DNA of 48,957 nucleotides, taken from contig CALQHT020000006.1 of assembly GCA_943330455.2 (NCBI GenBank), positions 1 to 48,957 of the forward strand. The letters run 5' to 3'. Source of the DNA: Nitrosovibrio sp. Nv4. Its GTDB lineage: Bacteria > Pseudomonadota > Alphaproteobacteria > Acetobacterales > Acetobacteraceae. Positions 1 through 7,518 of the stretch are shown piece after piece. The position numbers and the translations under genes are program-made. Under the pieces are notes generated by a model. It did no database searches. It was not told where the DNA came from and worked only from the letters and a program-made list of their open reading frames with translations. Positions within the stretch are counted from its first letter, which is position 1. Each line of letters opens with the position of its first letter.

Positions 1-83
1 AGCACCTGTAATGCCTGCTGCCGCTGAGATTCGGTAAGACCAGCGATCCCGTCAAGCCACGCTTCGAATGCAGTCGCTTCCAT
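1..83 (-). CDS. 5' end of a gene cut by the window edge; possible transposase
   Basis: An open frame starts at the ATG complementary to 81-83 and runs off the left edge. The 27 visible complete codons begin MEATAFEAWLDGIAGL and continue with a Gln-rich helix. A G-rich stretch ending GGGGGGCAGC lies directly upstream and could serve as ribosome binding site. The short amphipathic start followed by a Leu-Thr-x-x-Gln-Arg pattern recalls the first residues of some IS1595-type transposases, but the diagnostic zinc-finger and DDE regions are outside the window. Function is therefore not established. Confidence 0.4.
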   Translation of the reverse strand, partial: MEATAFEAWLDGIAGLTESQRQQALQV

Positions 84-211
84 GCTGCCCCCCCGCCGGT
101 GGCATCCTAGCCGATTTCAACAAATACCGCTATAAGAGCCTTAATCAAATCGTAAGGACTCGGCAGTAGCGTCACCCTCACCCACTCACGGGCAAAAAAG
201 GCAGGGACAAG

Positions 212-430
212 ATGGCCCTTAACACCCTAGACCTCACCCTCGGACCCGACGAAGCCTGCGCGGAGGTGACCATGTCACGTCGCCTGGCGGGGTTGGCCGC
301 GGATGCGCTGGCGGACGGGTTTCCCTTCGTCGCGGAACATCTGAAGCATCTGGCGTTGTACGTGCTGGATGAGGCCGCCTACGCCAAGGGCATGCGCCCG
401 ACGGTGGAAGACGACCCCGACCTCGCGTGA
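212..430 (+). CDS. Small hypothetical protein, 72 aa
   Basis: A short soluble acidic protein beginning MALNTLDLTLGP. An AGGGA Shine-Dalgarno element lies about six bases before the ATG and codon use is typical of the region. It has no signal peptide or membrane segment and I recognise no domain; the centre is Ala/Leu-rich and probably helical (about residues 20-55), with an acidic tail ending DDPDLA. It stands alone, pointing towards the convergent membrane protein that ends 20 bases downstream. The good ribosome binding site and codon use support a real gene; function is unknown. Confidence 0.6.
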   Translation: MALNTLDLTLGPDEACAEVTMSRRLAGLAADALADGFPFVAEHLKHLALYVLDEAAYAKGMRPTVEDDPDLA

Positions 431-449
431 CGGTCGTTGCGTAGCAAGG

Positions 450-2075
450 CTACTTGGCCTGGCCGGATGGAAACACCCGGGTCACCAGTTCTCGTAGCGC
501 GTTGAACACGCCCTCCACGCCGAACCCGGCGAGAAACGCGATGGTCGAGGCGGACAATGTCAGCCCCGCCAGCAGGTCCGTCGGCGGCTTGCCCGTTCCA
601 CCCCCGGTCGGCGGCGGCGCGCCGGAACTGAAGAACAGCCCGATACAGGTCCCCAGGATCACACCGAGGACCAGACGCACCAACCCCAGGACGCGATCAT
701 GCGGGGTCAGGGTGCTGGATCGGATTTTCATGTAGATATCGACGACCACATACGCCGCCGCCCCCAGGAAGGCGAAGATGACCGGCAGCAGGAAATTGCC
801 GATCACCAGGATCCGCGGCGCGATCCGGTATTCGTGATCGTCGCTGGGCAGGCACTCGGTGGTCCCATTCTCGCAGGGAAGCGGCGGTGGCGAGGACTTC
901 ATGAACCCGGCCCCCCGGAACAGGCCGCCCGCGTCATGTCGCCAATTCTGCAGGTATCGCCACATGGCATTGGTCGATTCGCGAAACCCGGCCCGCAATT
1001 CGGCATCGCGGCTGCAAATCGCCAGTTGTTCGGGGTCTTCGTTCATCAGTCTCAGGCCCGGCCGGTCGGGGTGACCCGATGATTTCGCCTGGTGGTTTGA
1101 ACCGGGGTCGGATTTTTCGGAACCGGGGCTCGGATGTTGCCTGGTCTTGGCTTTGTACTCCTCCGTCGGCAGCGACCTCGGTTCCGTTTCCAACCATGTC
1201 GCGCCATAGAGCATGCCGGGCCCGGACAGACGCGGTCCGCTCGGTTTCGGCGCCGGTGCCGACGCGGCGCCTGGCCAGAGGTGATCCCAAAAGCTTGGAT
1301 GCTCGGCCGGCACCGGCGGCTTCGGCGGATTCTTCAGCGCATGATCGATCCAGGCCGCGAGAATCGCCGGTCGGTCGCAAAGATCGACGTTCAGGCCAAC
1401 CGACATCTCGGCGCCACCAAGGGCGGCATCGTCGCCCGCCGCACCGGGCAAACCGGTCAACGTGACCAGCGGGATGCGGCGCCAGTCGGACGATTTGTCG
1501 GCGCGCGCCTCCAGTCGCTTCTTCTCGTTCTGCAACTCCGTCTTCTGCTTGCGCAATTCCTGGCGTGCGTCGACCAGATGCTTGCCGAGAGCGGCCTCGA
1601 CGGAACGATAGACGGCGAGGCTGACGACCATCAGGGCCAGGATCATCATCGCCACGTTCAGAACCCGATGCCAGCGCGCGGCACTGAGCAGATTCGGAAA
1701 CGCGCTGTCGGCGTATCCACGCCCGTTCGCGCCAAGGCTGCGGACGCCGCCCAGATACAGCTCTGTGTAGCCGATCGATCGGCTCGTGGCGGGCGCGCAT
1801 TTGAGGGTCAGTGCGTCCCTCACCAGTTGCAGCAGCCCGAGTTCGGCCGACGAAAAATTGCGTTTTGGCCCCTCTCGCTGCATGTCGTTCAGGCCGGCGA
1901 GGATCGTGGGGAGCGCAACGTGGCCGCCGGTCGTGTTGGGGATTTTCAGGTCGCTGATGCTCTGGTCGGTTTTGCCGGTCACGAACTCCATCAGCATGAA
2001 GACTTCGTTCAGCAGCCGCCAACCGGGTCCGTTGGAATCGGATGATCTGTGAGTGGTCCAATCGTCACTTGCCAT
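450..2075 (-). CDS. Hypothetical membrane protein with coiled coil and C-terminal TM bundle, 541 aa
   Basis: I chose the ATG at 2075 because GGAGGAG precedes it by seven to eight bases; TTG and GTG codons just upstream lack that spacing. The N-terminal 130 residues look cytoplasmic. A hydrophobic segment at about 138-157 is followed by a charged Lys/Glu/Gln coiled coil (about 165-195), then a long soluble middle part rich in Pro and Ser with several Cys. Three hydrophobic segments close the protein at about 421-447, 462-483 and 500-525, the last two separated by a Gly/Pro-rich loop. I recognise no family. The overall form, a membrane-anchored coiled coil plus soluble domain and TM hairpins, fits a structural or scaffold role, but that is a guess. 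It sits alone and converges with the 72-aa gene. Confidence 0.7.
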   Translation of the reverse strand: MASDDWTTHRSSDSNGPGWRLLNEVFMLMEFVTGKTDQSISDLKIPNTTGGHVALPTILAGLNDMQREGPKRNFSSAELGLLQLVRDALTLKCAPATSRSIGYTELYLGGVRSLGANGRGYADSAFPNLLSAARWHRVLNVAMMILALMVVSLAVYRSVEAALGKHLVDARQELRKQKTELQNEKKRLEARADKSSDWRRIPLVTLTGLPGAAGDDAALGGAEMSVGLNVDLCDRPAILAAWIDHALKNPPKPPVPAEHPSFWDHLWPGAASAPAPKPSGPRLSGPGMLYGATWLETEPRSLPTEEYKAKTRQHPSPGSEKSDPGSNHQAKSSGHPDRPGLRLMNEDPEQLAICSRDAELRAGFRESTNAMWRYLQNWRHDAGGLFRGAGFMKSSPPPLPCENGTTECLPSDDHEYRIAPRILVIGNFLLPVIFAFLGAAAYVVVDIYMKIRSSTLTPHDRVLGLVRLVLGVILGTCIGLFFSSGAPPPTGGGTGKPPTDLLAGLTLSASTIAFLAGFGVEGVFNALRELVTRVFPSGQAK

Positions 2076-2459
2076 CACCAACTCCTCCGTCGATCGACCC
2101 CGTGCCCATTCGGATGCTCGCCTGGGTTGGTCGTTTCACCTTCCGGCGGAACCTCGCCCCGCACCGAGCGTCTGTATCGTGCCAGTCCCCGTCATCCGTC
2201 ACCATGCCGCCGCATCAGCACCATGGTCCCACATCAACACGACCGAATAACAACCACAAGGCCGCCCACTAGCAATTCTCATGATGGCTGAATGCGATAC
2301 ACTCATCGTCATGCCCGGGCTTGACCCGGGCATCTGCATCAGCACGGACCATTGAAGTCGTTGTGTCTTTGGCCGTTGCGTGGGTTGCCGGGTCAAGCTC
2401 GGCGATGACGGTGAGGCTTGTACTCGATCGCACAACCCCGGTTCGCACCCGGCCGCTCC
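2076..2459. other. Intergenic stretch holding one palindromic repeat
   Basis: About 380 bases separate the start of the membrane protein gene from the end of the acyl-CoA dehydrogenase gene. The right half is filled by a dispersed repeat listed separately (2301-2449). The left half presumably holds the promoter of the membrane protein gene. Short open frames here lack ribosome binding sites and recognisable products. Confidence 0.6.
2301..2449. repeat. Dispersed palindromic repeat, family A copy 1
   Basis: Diverged inverted arms read TCATCGTCATGCCCGGGCTT on the left and a GCCGGGTCAAG...GATGACGGTGA arm on the right. They are followed by the tail TACTCGATCGCACAAC and GGTTCGCAC, which recurs after other copies in the window (near 28400, 29150 and 34310). 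This is a structured extragenic repeat of the type scattered through alphaproteobacterial genomes. Confidence 0.75.
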
Positions 2460-4805
2460 CTATCGCGACGGCAGGTTCAGCAGGCGTTTTGCCAGGATGT
2501 TACGCTGGATTTCGTTGGTCCCGGCCCCGATCGTCGTCATCCTCGCCATGTAGAACGGCGCCAGCAGGTCGATCTCCGCGCCGCCAAGCTCAAACGGACC
2601 GGCGGCGGCACCCAGCGCCCCTGCCCGTTCCAATGCAAACTCGGTGACGCGTTGCAGCGCCTCCATGCCGATGATCTTCAGGTAGGACACCTCATGGCCA
2701 AGCATTTCACCGCGACCGACGGCTTGGGCGTAGTGGCTGTAGAGGGTGGCCTGATCCAGCAGAGTCAGGCGGAGCCGCGTGTAGTCGTCGACAAAGCCCT
2801 GGTCGTCGAACAATCCCGCCGCCTGTGCCATCGCGGTCAGACGGTTGAACGCCATCAGGGGACGGTTGGGGCTGGCGACGCCCAGCCGCTCAAACCCCAG
2901 CACGGCCTTGGCGACCGTCCAGCCCTTGTTCAGTCCACCGACCAAATTGGTGGCGGGCACGCGGACATTGTCCAGGAAAACGTGGCAGAATTCCTCATCC
3001 CCGGCGATGTTGCGGATCGGGCGCCATTCGATGCCGGCCGTGTTCATCGGCGCGATGATGAAGCTCAGACCTTCCTGTTTCGGCTTGGTCGGATCGGTGC
3101 GGCACAGGATGTAGATATGGGTGGAATCCATCGCCAGCGACGTCCAGATCTTCTGGCCGTTGATGACGAAATCATCGCCGTCCGCGACCGCTGTGGTGGC
3201 GACACTGGCGAGGTCGGATCCCGCGTTGGGCTCGCTGTAGCCCTGGCACCAGATATGCTCGCAGGACAGGATTTTCGGCAGGTATTCGGCCTTTTGCGCG
3301 TCCGTGCCATAGCGCAACAGCACCGGCCCCAATTGCCGCACGCCCTGGTCGGGGGCGCGCCCGACGCCGTGGCGTTCCAGTTCCTCCACGTAGATCAGTT
3401 GTTTCGCCGGAGACAACGCCATGCCGCCAGCCGCCCGAGGCCAGGCCGGGGCGATCCAGCCGCGTTCGGCCAGTTTCAGGTTGAAGCCCCGCACCTCTGC
3501 CCACCGCACCCGGCGCGGCAGATGACGGTATTCCGGCGGATAGTGGGTTTCGAAGAAATCCCGCACCAGGGCGCGGAAATCGGCATCCGGCAGCGCATTC
3601 CACTCGGTATCGGGAGGCAATGACCGCACGCTGTCGTTAATGGCGGACCGAGTTTCATCCGTCGCCAGAACCGGGGCACGCTGGCTGGCAAAGCGCCGGC
3701 GGTGATGGTGCGCGGCCCCCAGCCAGGCCGACAGCACCAGGATTCGTTTGACGCACAGGCTCAGGTCCAGTTCGTCTGTGAAGCCCATGGCGCCGAACAT
3801 CTGAATGCCCTCCCGCGCCACCAGCGCCGTCGCTTCCCCACTCCGCGCCTTCGTTCGGCTGGCGGCGACGGCACGGGCGGAGGGATCGGTGGTCGTGCCG
3901 GCGACGTCGATGGCATCGCGCAGGACGCCGCGTGCCAGTTCCAACTGCGCACCGCAATCCACCGCACGGTGCTGCAAGGCCTGGAAACTGCCGATCGTGG
4001 CGCCGAACTGCTTGCGGGTACGCAGATGCTCCAGGGTCATGTCGAAGGCAACGGTCGCGACCGCCAAGATCTCCGCGCTGGCCAGGATGGTGGTCAAGTC
4101 CAATGCGGCGGTCAGGATTGCCAAAGCGCGGTCCGTCCCGGCGAGGCGGTTGGCGTCCGGCACCCGAGCATCCGCAAACGTGACGGTGGCCGCAAACGTG
4201 CCATCGGCCAGGCGCTCCGCCACCACGGTCACTCCCGGCGAAGCAGCCGGGACCCACCACAATGCGATAGACGGACCTTGTTGCGCCGCAACGATGAACC
4301 CGTCCGCCCCGGCGCCCGCGTGCACGAAACGCTTGGTGCCGGTGATGACCGCGCTGGCACCGTCTGTCGTGGCGCGCGTGGCGCAGCGGGACGGATCGAT
4401 GGTGTTGGTGTCTTCCTGCCAGGCAACGGCCGCGATGGTCTCGCCGGCCATCACCGCACCCAGCAGTTCGTCCCGCGCCGTGCCTGTGCAATCGCGCAGG
4501 ATCGCCGTGGACAGCATGGCCGAACCGCTGAACGGCTCGGGGCATAGGCAGGTAGCCAGACCCTCGGCGATGGCGGCGGCCTCGGCCAGGCCCAAACCCA
4601 TGCCACCATCGTCCTCGGCGATTAAGGTGCCGAACCAGCCGAGATCCGCCATCTGGCGCCAGAGATCGCGGGAAAATCCGGGTGGGTTGCCGCGTTGTTC
4701 GCGAATGCGCCGGAAGCTGGAATGCTGGGCGGTGAAGCGGCGAACATTGTCCCGGATGGCCTGTTCCGGAGTCTCGGCGGTGCTCAGAAGTTGGTCGTGC
4801 GGCAT
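2460..4805 (-). CDS. Double-length acyl-CoA dehydrogenase (two fused ACAD modules), 781 aa
   Basis: A FAD-dependent acyl-CoA dehydrogenase expected to introduce the alpha-beta double bond into an acyl-CoA. It is twice the usual length of about 380 residues. Residues 1-370 form one module (ITGTKRFV; GAMGFTDELDL near its end). Residues 395-781 form a second, with the ACAD signature YSEPNAGSDL, INGQKIWTS and the terminal motif GAGTNEIQRNILAKRLL. Module 1 ends without the GT-x-IQ motif. In module 2 the position of the medium-chain-type catalytic Glu is Ala. This recalls heteromeric alpha2-beta2 ACADs in which two unlike subunits share one site, here joined in one chain. GGGGAGGA precedes the ATG. 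It lies 135 bases downstream of ilvE on the same strand, so co-transcription is possible. Substrate unknown. Confidence 0.9.
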   Translation of the reverse strand: MPHDQLLSTAETPEQAIRDNVRRFTAQHSSFRRIREQRGNPPGFSRDLWRQMADLGWFGTLIAEDDGGMGLGLAEAAAIAEGLATCLCPEPFSGSAMLSTAILRDCTGTARDELLGAVMAGETIAAVAWQEDTNTIDPSRCATRATTDGASAVITGTKRFVHAGAGADGFIVAAQQGPSIALWWVPAASPGVTVVAERLADGTFAATVTFADARVPDANRLAGTDRALAILTAALDLTTILASAEILAVATVAFDMTLEHLRTRKQFGATIGSFQALQHRAVDCGAQLELARGVLRDAIDVAGTTTDPSARAVAASRTKARSGEATALVAREGIQMFGAMGFTDELDLSLCVKRILVLSAWLGAAHHHRRRFASQRAPVLATDETRSAINDSVRSLPPDTEWNALPDADFRALVRDFFETHYPPEYRHLPRRVRWAEVRGFNLKLAERGWIAPAWPRAAGGMALSPAKQLIYVEELERHGVGRAPDQGVRQLGPVLLRYGTDAQKAEYLPKILSCEHIWCQGYSEPNAGSDLASVATTAVADGDDFVINGQKIWTSLAMDSTHIYILCRTDPTKPKQEGLSFIIAPMNTAGIEWRPIRNIAGDEEFCHVFLDNVRVPATNLVGGLNKGWTVAKAVLGFERLGVASPNRPLMAFNRLTAMAQAAGLFDDQGFVDDYTRLRLTLLDQATLYSHYAQAVGRGEMLGHEVSYLKIIGMEALQRVTEFALERAGALGAAAGPFELGGAEIDLLAPFYMARMTTIGAGTNEIQRNILAKRLLNLPSR

Positions 4806-4940
4806 GGGTCGTTTCCTCCCCCGCCGCGCGCCATTCTTGTTCAGTCATCGATGGGCATCCGGCCGGCGGGCAAGGGGGAGTTTCCGCCTTCCCTCCCGCG
4901 CGCGCAACCGCCGCCCAACAGGCGACTCGGCCCCGGAAAT

Positions 4941-6020
4941 CTACCCCCCGAGGCGATTGCCCAACGGGCGCGCCCAGCCGTGCGGGTCGGGCGCGGTGCC
5001 GTATTGGATGCCAACGATGGTGTCGTACAGCTTCTGCGTCAGCGCGCCGGTCTTGCCGTCGCCGATGACATAGCGCTCGCCCTTGTAGCCAAGCTCGCCC
5101 ACGGGAGAGATGACCGCCGCCGTCCCGGTGCCCCACATTTCCAGGCGTCCCGCGCGCGCCGCCGCGGTGACCTCATCGATCGAGATCGGACGCTCCGACA
5201 CGCGCATGCCCCAGTCGCGCAACAGGGTCAGGACGGAATCGCGGGTGATCCCAGCCAGGATGGCGCCGTTCAGCGGCGGCGTGATCACCTCGTCGTCGAT
5301 TTTCAGCATGATGTTCATCGTGCCGACCTCATCGAGGTATTTGTGCTCGACGCCGTCCAGCCACAGCACCTGTGTGTAGCCGGCCTTCTGGGCTTCCTCC
5401 GCCCCGAACAGGCTGGCGGCGTAGTTGCCGGCGGTCTTGGCCGCGCCCAACCCGCCCTGCACGGCACGGACATATTTGTCCGACGCCATGATCTTCACTG
5501 GGTTCATGCCTTCCTTGTAGTAGGCGCCCACCGGCCCGACGATCACGTAATACAGATAGGTGTGGGACGGATGCACGCCCAGGAACGTCTCCGTCGCGAT
5601 CACGGTCGGCCGAATATACAGCGACGTCCCCGCCAGGTTCGGCACCCAACGCTGATCGACTTCGACCAGAGCGCGGATGGATTCCTCGACCATCGCCGGG
5701 TCCATCTCCGGGATACACAGATAATGCGCGGACCGGTTCAGACGGCGGGCGTGATCGCCGGTGCGGAACAGACGGATCTGCCCATCCCGGCCACGGAATG
5801 CCTTCAGCCCGTCGAAGATCGCCTGCCCGTAATGGAGCACGCAGGTGGCGGGATCGAGCGTGAACGGCGCGTAGGGCTCGATCCGCGGGCTGTGCCAGCC
5901 TTTGCCCTCGTCATAGTTCATCATGAACATGTGGTCGGAGAAGACCGTGCCGAAGGTCAGCGTCTCATCAGCGGGAGGCTGCTTGGGGTTCGTCGTGCGG
6001 GTGATCGAGATCTGGGTCAC
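4941..6020 (-). CDS. ilvE: Branched-chain amino acid aminotransferase, 359 aa
   Basis: A PLP enzyme of fold type IV that transaminates Leu, Ile and Val with 2-oxoglutarate, the last step of their synthesis and first of their breakdown. Length is normal for the class II (mammalian-like) branch. The PLP lysine is K195 in GGLGAAKTAGNYAASL. Other family blocks are LHYGQAIFDGLKAFRG (63-78), SLYIRPTVIATE and YLDEVGTMNIM, and the C-terminal part has GTGTAAVISPVG. The start is a GTG at 6020, with GAG as a weak ribosome binding site. The acyl-CoA dehydrogenase gene follows on the same strand, which fits branched-chain amino acid catabolism, but IlvE is also a housekeeping biosynthetic enzyme. Confidence 0.95.
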   Translation of the reverse strand: MTQISITRTTNPKQPPADETLTFGTVFSDHMFMMNYDEGKGWHSPRIEPYAPFTLDPATCVLHYGQAIFDGLKAFRGRDGQIRLFRTGDHARRLNRSAHYLCIPEMDPAMVEESIRALVEVDQRWVPNLAGTSLYIRPTVIATETFLGVHPSHTYLYYVIVGPVGAYYKEGMNPVKIMASDKYVRAVQGGLGAAKTAGNYAASLFGAEEAQKAGYTQVLWLDGVEHKYLDEVGTMNIMLKIDDEVITPPLNGAILAGITRDSVLTLLRDWGMRVSERPISIDEVTAAARAGRLEMWGTGTAAVISPVGELGYKGERYVIGDGKTGALTQKLYDTIVGIQYGTAPDPHGWARPLGNRLGG

Positions 6021-6373
6021 TGGTTTCTCGCAGTCTGCGGATGGGGTGTTAAGGTCACGTTACGCCAGGGTGGCGCTGTCTCACAACCGCCCGTCCTGTC
6101 GCTGGGTCCGAACCAAAGGTTGTGCGATCGAGCACACACCTCACCGTCATTGGCGGACTTGATCCGGCAACTCGCCCCCCGCCGTTGAAGCGAGGGTTGC
6201 CGGGTCGAGCTCGGCAATGACGCTGAGACATTTACGCGATCCCGCGACTTTGGGTCGCACCCACCAACAGGTCGTTGCCCCGGCCGCGCTCTTGCTGCAA
6301 ACAAGGGCACGGGATGACCCGCGCGTGGCACGGTTGGGAAACCACGGCGCTTACCTAGCCAAGGAGAGAGCAC
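6021..6373. other. Divergent intergenic region between ilvE and the LacI-type gene
   Basis: About 350 bases between two divergent genes, so promoters for both must lie here. Much of it is family A repeat copy 2 (listed separately). The sequence AAGGAGAG just before the GTG at 6374 is the ribosome binding site of the regulator. I see no further gene. Confidence 0.6.
6106..6261. repeat. Dispersed palindromic repeat, family A copy 2, with inverted tail on both sides
   Basis: The centre is a TCACCGTCATTGGCGGACTTGATCCGGCAA-type arm (split here into TCACCGTCATTGG and GATCCGGCAA) facing TTGCCGGGTCGAGCTCGG and CAATGACGCTGA. The left flank GAACCAAAGGTTGTGCGATCG is the inverse complement of the tail that follows other copies, and a diverged direct tail follows on the right. 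This copy is therefore a two-level palindrome lying between divergent genes. Confidence 0.7.
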
Positions 6374-7390
6374 GTGCCCGGTCCGGCGCGCGGCGGGGCC
6401 GCGACCATCAAGATCACCGATGTTGCCGCGGCCGCCGGGGTTGCCCCCATGACCGTTTCCCGCGTCATCAACACCCCGGATCGCGTCTCGCCCGAGACAA
6501 CGGCCAGGGTCCGCGCGGCCATCGAAAAACTGGGCTACGTGCCGAACCTGATTGCCGGCGGGCTGTCGTCCCGCCGGTCCCGCATGGTCGCCGCGATCGT
6601 TCCCACCATCGCGCATCCGATGTTTGCCGGCCTGGTGCAGGCGTTCACCGACACGATGCGGGAGGCGGGGTATCAGGTCATGCTCTCGCTCAGCGGCTAC
6701 GACAATGTCGACGATGAGGCGCTGTTCCGCGCCCTGCTGGGCCGGCGCCCGGATGCGATGCTGGTGACCGGGGCGGCCTACACGCCGGCGGCCTGGCAGT
6801 TGCTGATCGACGCCCATATCCCGGTCGTGGAAGTGTGGGAGGTCACCGCCAAGCCGATCGACATGCTGGTCGGCTTCGACCACGCGGAGCTGGGCGCGTC
6901 CGTCGCGGCTTACTTTCTCGCCAAGGGGCACACGCGCTTCGCCGCGTTCTCGGCGGCGGATGCCCGCGCGGTCGCTCGCACCCGGGGCTTCGTCGAGGCC
7001 GCGAAGCGTGCGGGCGGAGAGATCGTGGCAACCGTCACCGTGCCGGCACCAAGCACGATCGCCGCGGGGCGAGAGGCGTTGCGAGGCATGCTGCCGGATC
7101 TGACCGAGCGGACCGCGCTGTTTTGCAGTTCCGATCAACTCGCCTTCGGGGCCATGACCGAAGCCCGGCTACAAGGCGTCGCGGTCCCGGATCTTTTGTC
7201 GGTGTGCGGATTTGGCAATTTCGAACTCAGTTCGGCCAGCGAACCACCGTTCACGACCGTGCATGTGGAGGGTGTGGAAAGCGGCCGCACCGCCGCGGAC
7301 CTGTTGCTGCGGCGACTGGCAGGGGAAGCGCCGCGCGATGTCGATCGCATCCGGGTGCCGTTTCACGTCGTAGAGCGGGCGTCCACGTGA
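6374..7390 (+). CDS. LacI/GntR-type transcriptional regulator, 338 aa
   Basis: A DNA-binding repressor of the LacI family. The N-terminal helix-turn-helix is ITDVAAAAGVAPMTVSRVIN (about residues 13-32), followed by the hinge-side motif KLGYVPN. The rest is a periplasmic-binding-protein-like effector domain starting at VAAIVPTIAHPMFAGLVQAF. The sequence is closest in style to gluconate-operon repressors (GntR). The start is GTG at 6374, with AAGGAGAG ideally spaced before it. It is followed after 128 bases by malate synthase G on the same strand. The spacer contains palindromic elements that could be its operator, so control of glcB or autoregulation is plausible but unproven. Confidence 0.92.
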   Translation: MPGPARGGAATIKITDVAAAAGVAPMTVSRVINTPDRVSPETTARVRAAIEKLGYVPNLIAGGLSSRRSRMVAAIVPTIAHPMFAGLVQAFTDTMREAGYQVMLSLSGYDNVDDEALFRALLGRRPDAMLVTGAAYTPAAWQLLIDAHIPVVEVWEVTAKPIDMLVGFDHAELGASVAAYFLAKGHTRFAAFSAADARAVARTRGFVEAAKRAGGEIVATVTVPAPSTIAAGREALRGMLPDLTERTALFCSSDQLAFGAMTEARLQGVAVPDLLSVCGFGNFELSSASEPPFTTVHVEGVESGRTAADLLLRRLAGEAPRDVDRIRVPFHVVERAST

Positions 7391-7408
7391 TGGGATGAGC
7401 TAACGGGC

Positions 7409-7440
7409 GCAACGATCGATCGCAACGATCGGCCGATCAT
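7409..7440. promoter_or_regulatory. Putative operator upstream of glcB
   Basis: Two direct copies of GCAACGATCG (7409 and 7422) run into the palindrome GATCGGCCGATC (7427-7438), which extends imperfectly to AACGATCGGCCGATCATT. A dyad with a central C-G step directly between a LacI-family gene and glcB is what such an operator usually looks like. The assignment is inference. Confidence 0.35.
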
Positions 7441-7518
7441 TGGATAATGGCAGCCCTTTTTCCGATTCCGCACTGCACCAAAATCCGCTAGGTTGTTTGA
7501 TATCAGGGAGAATGCCGC

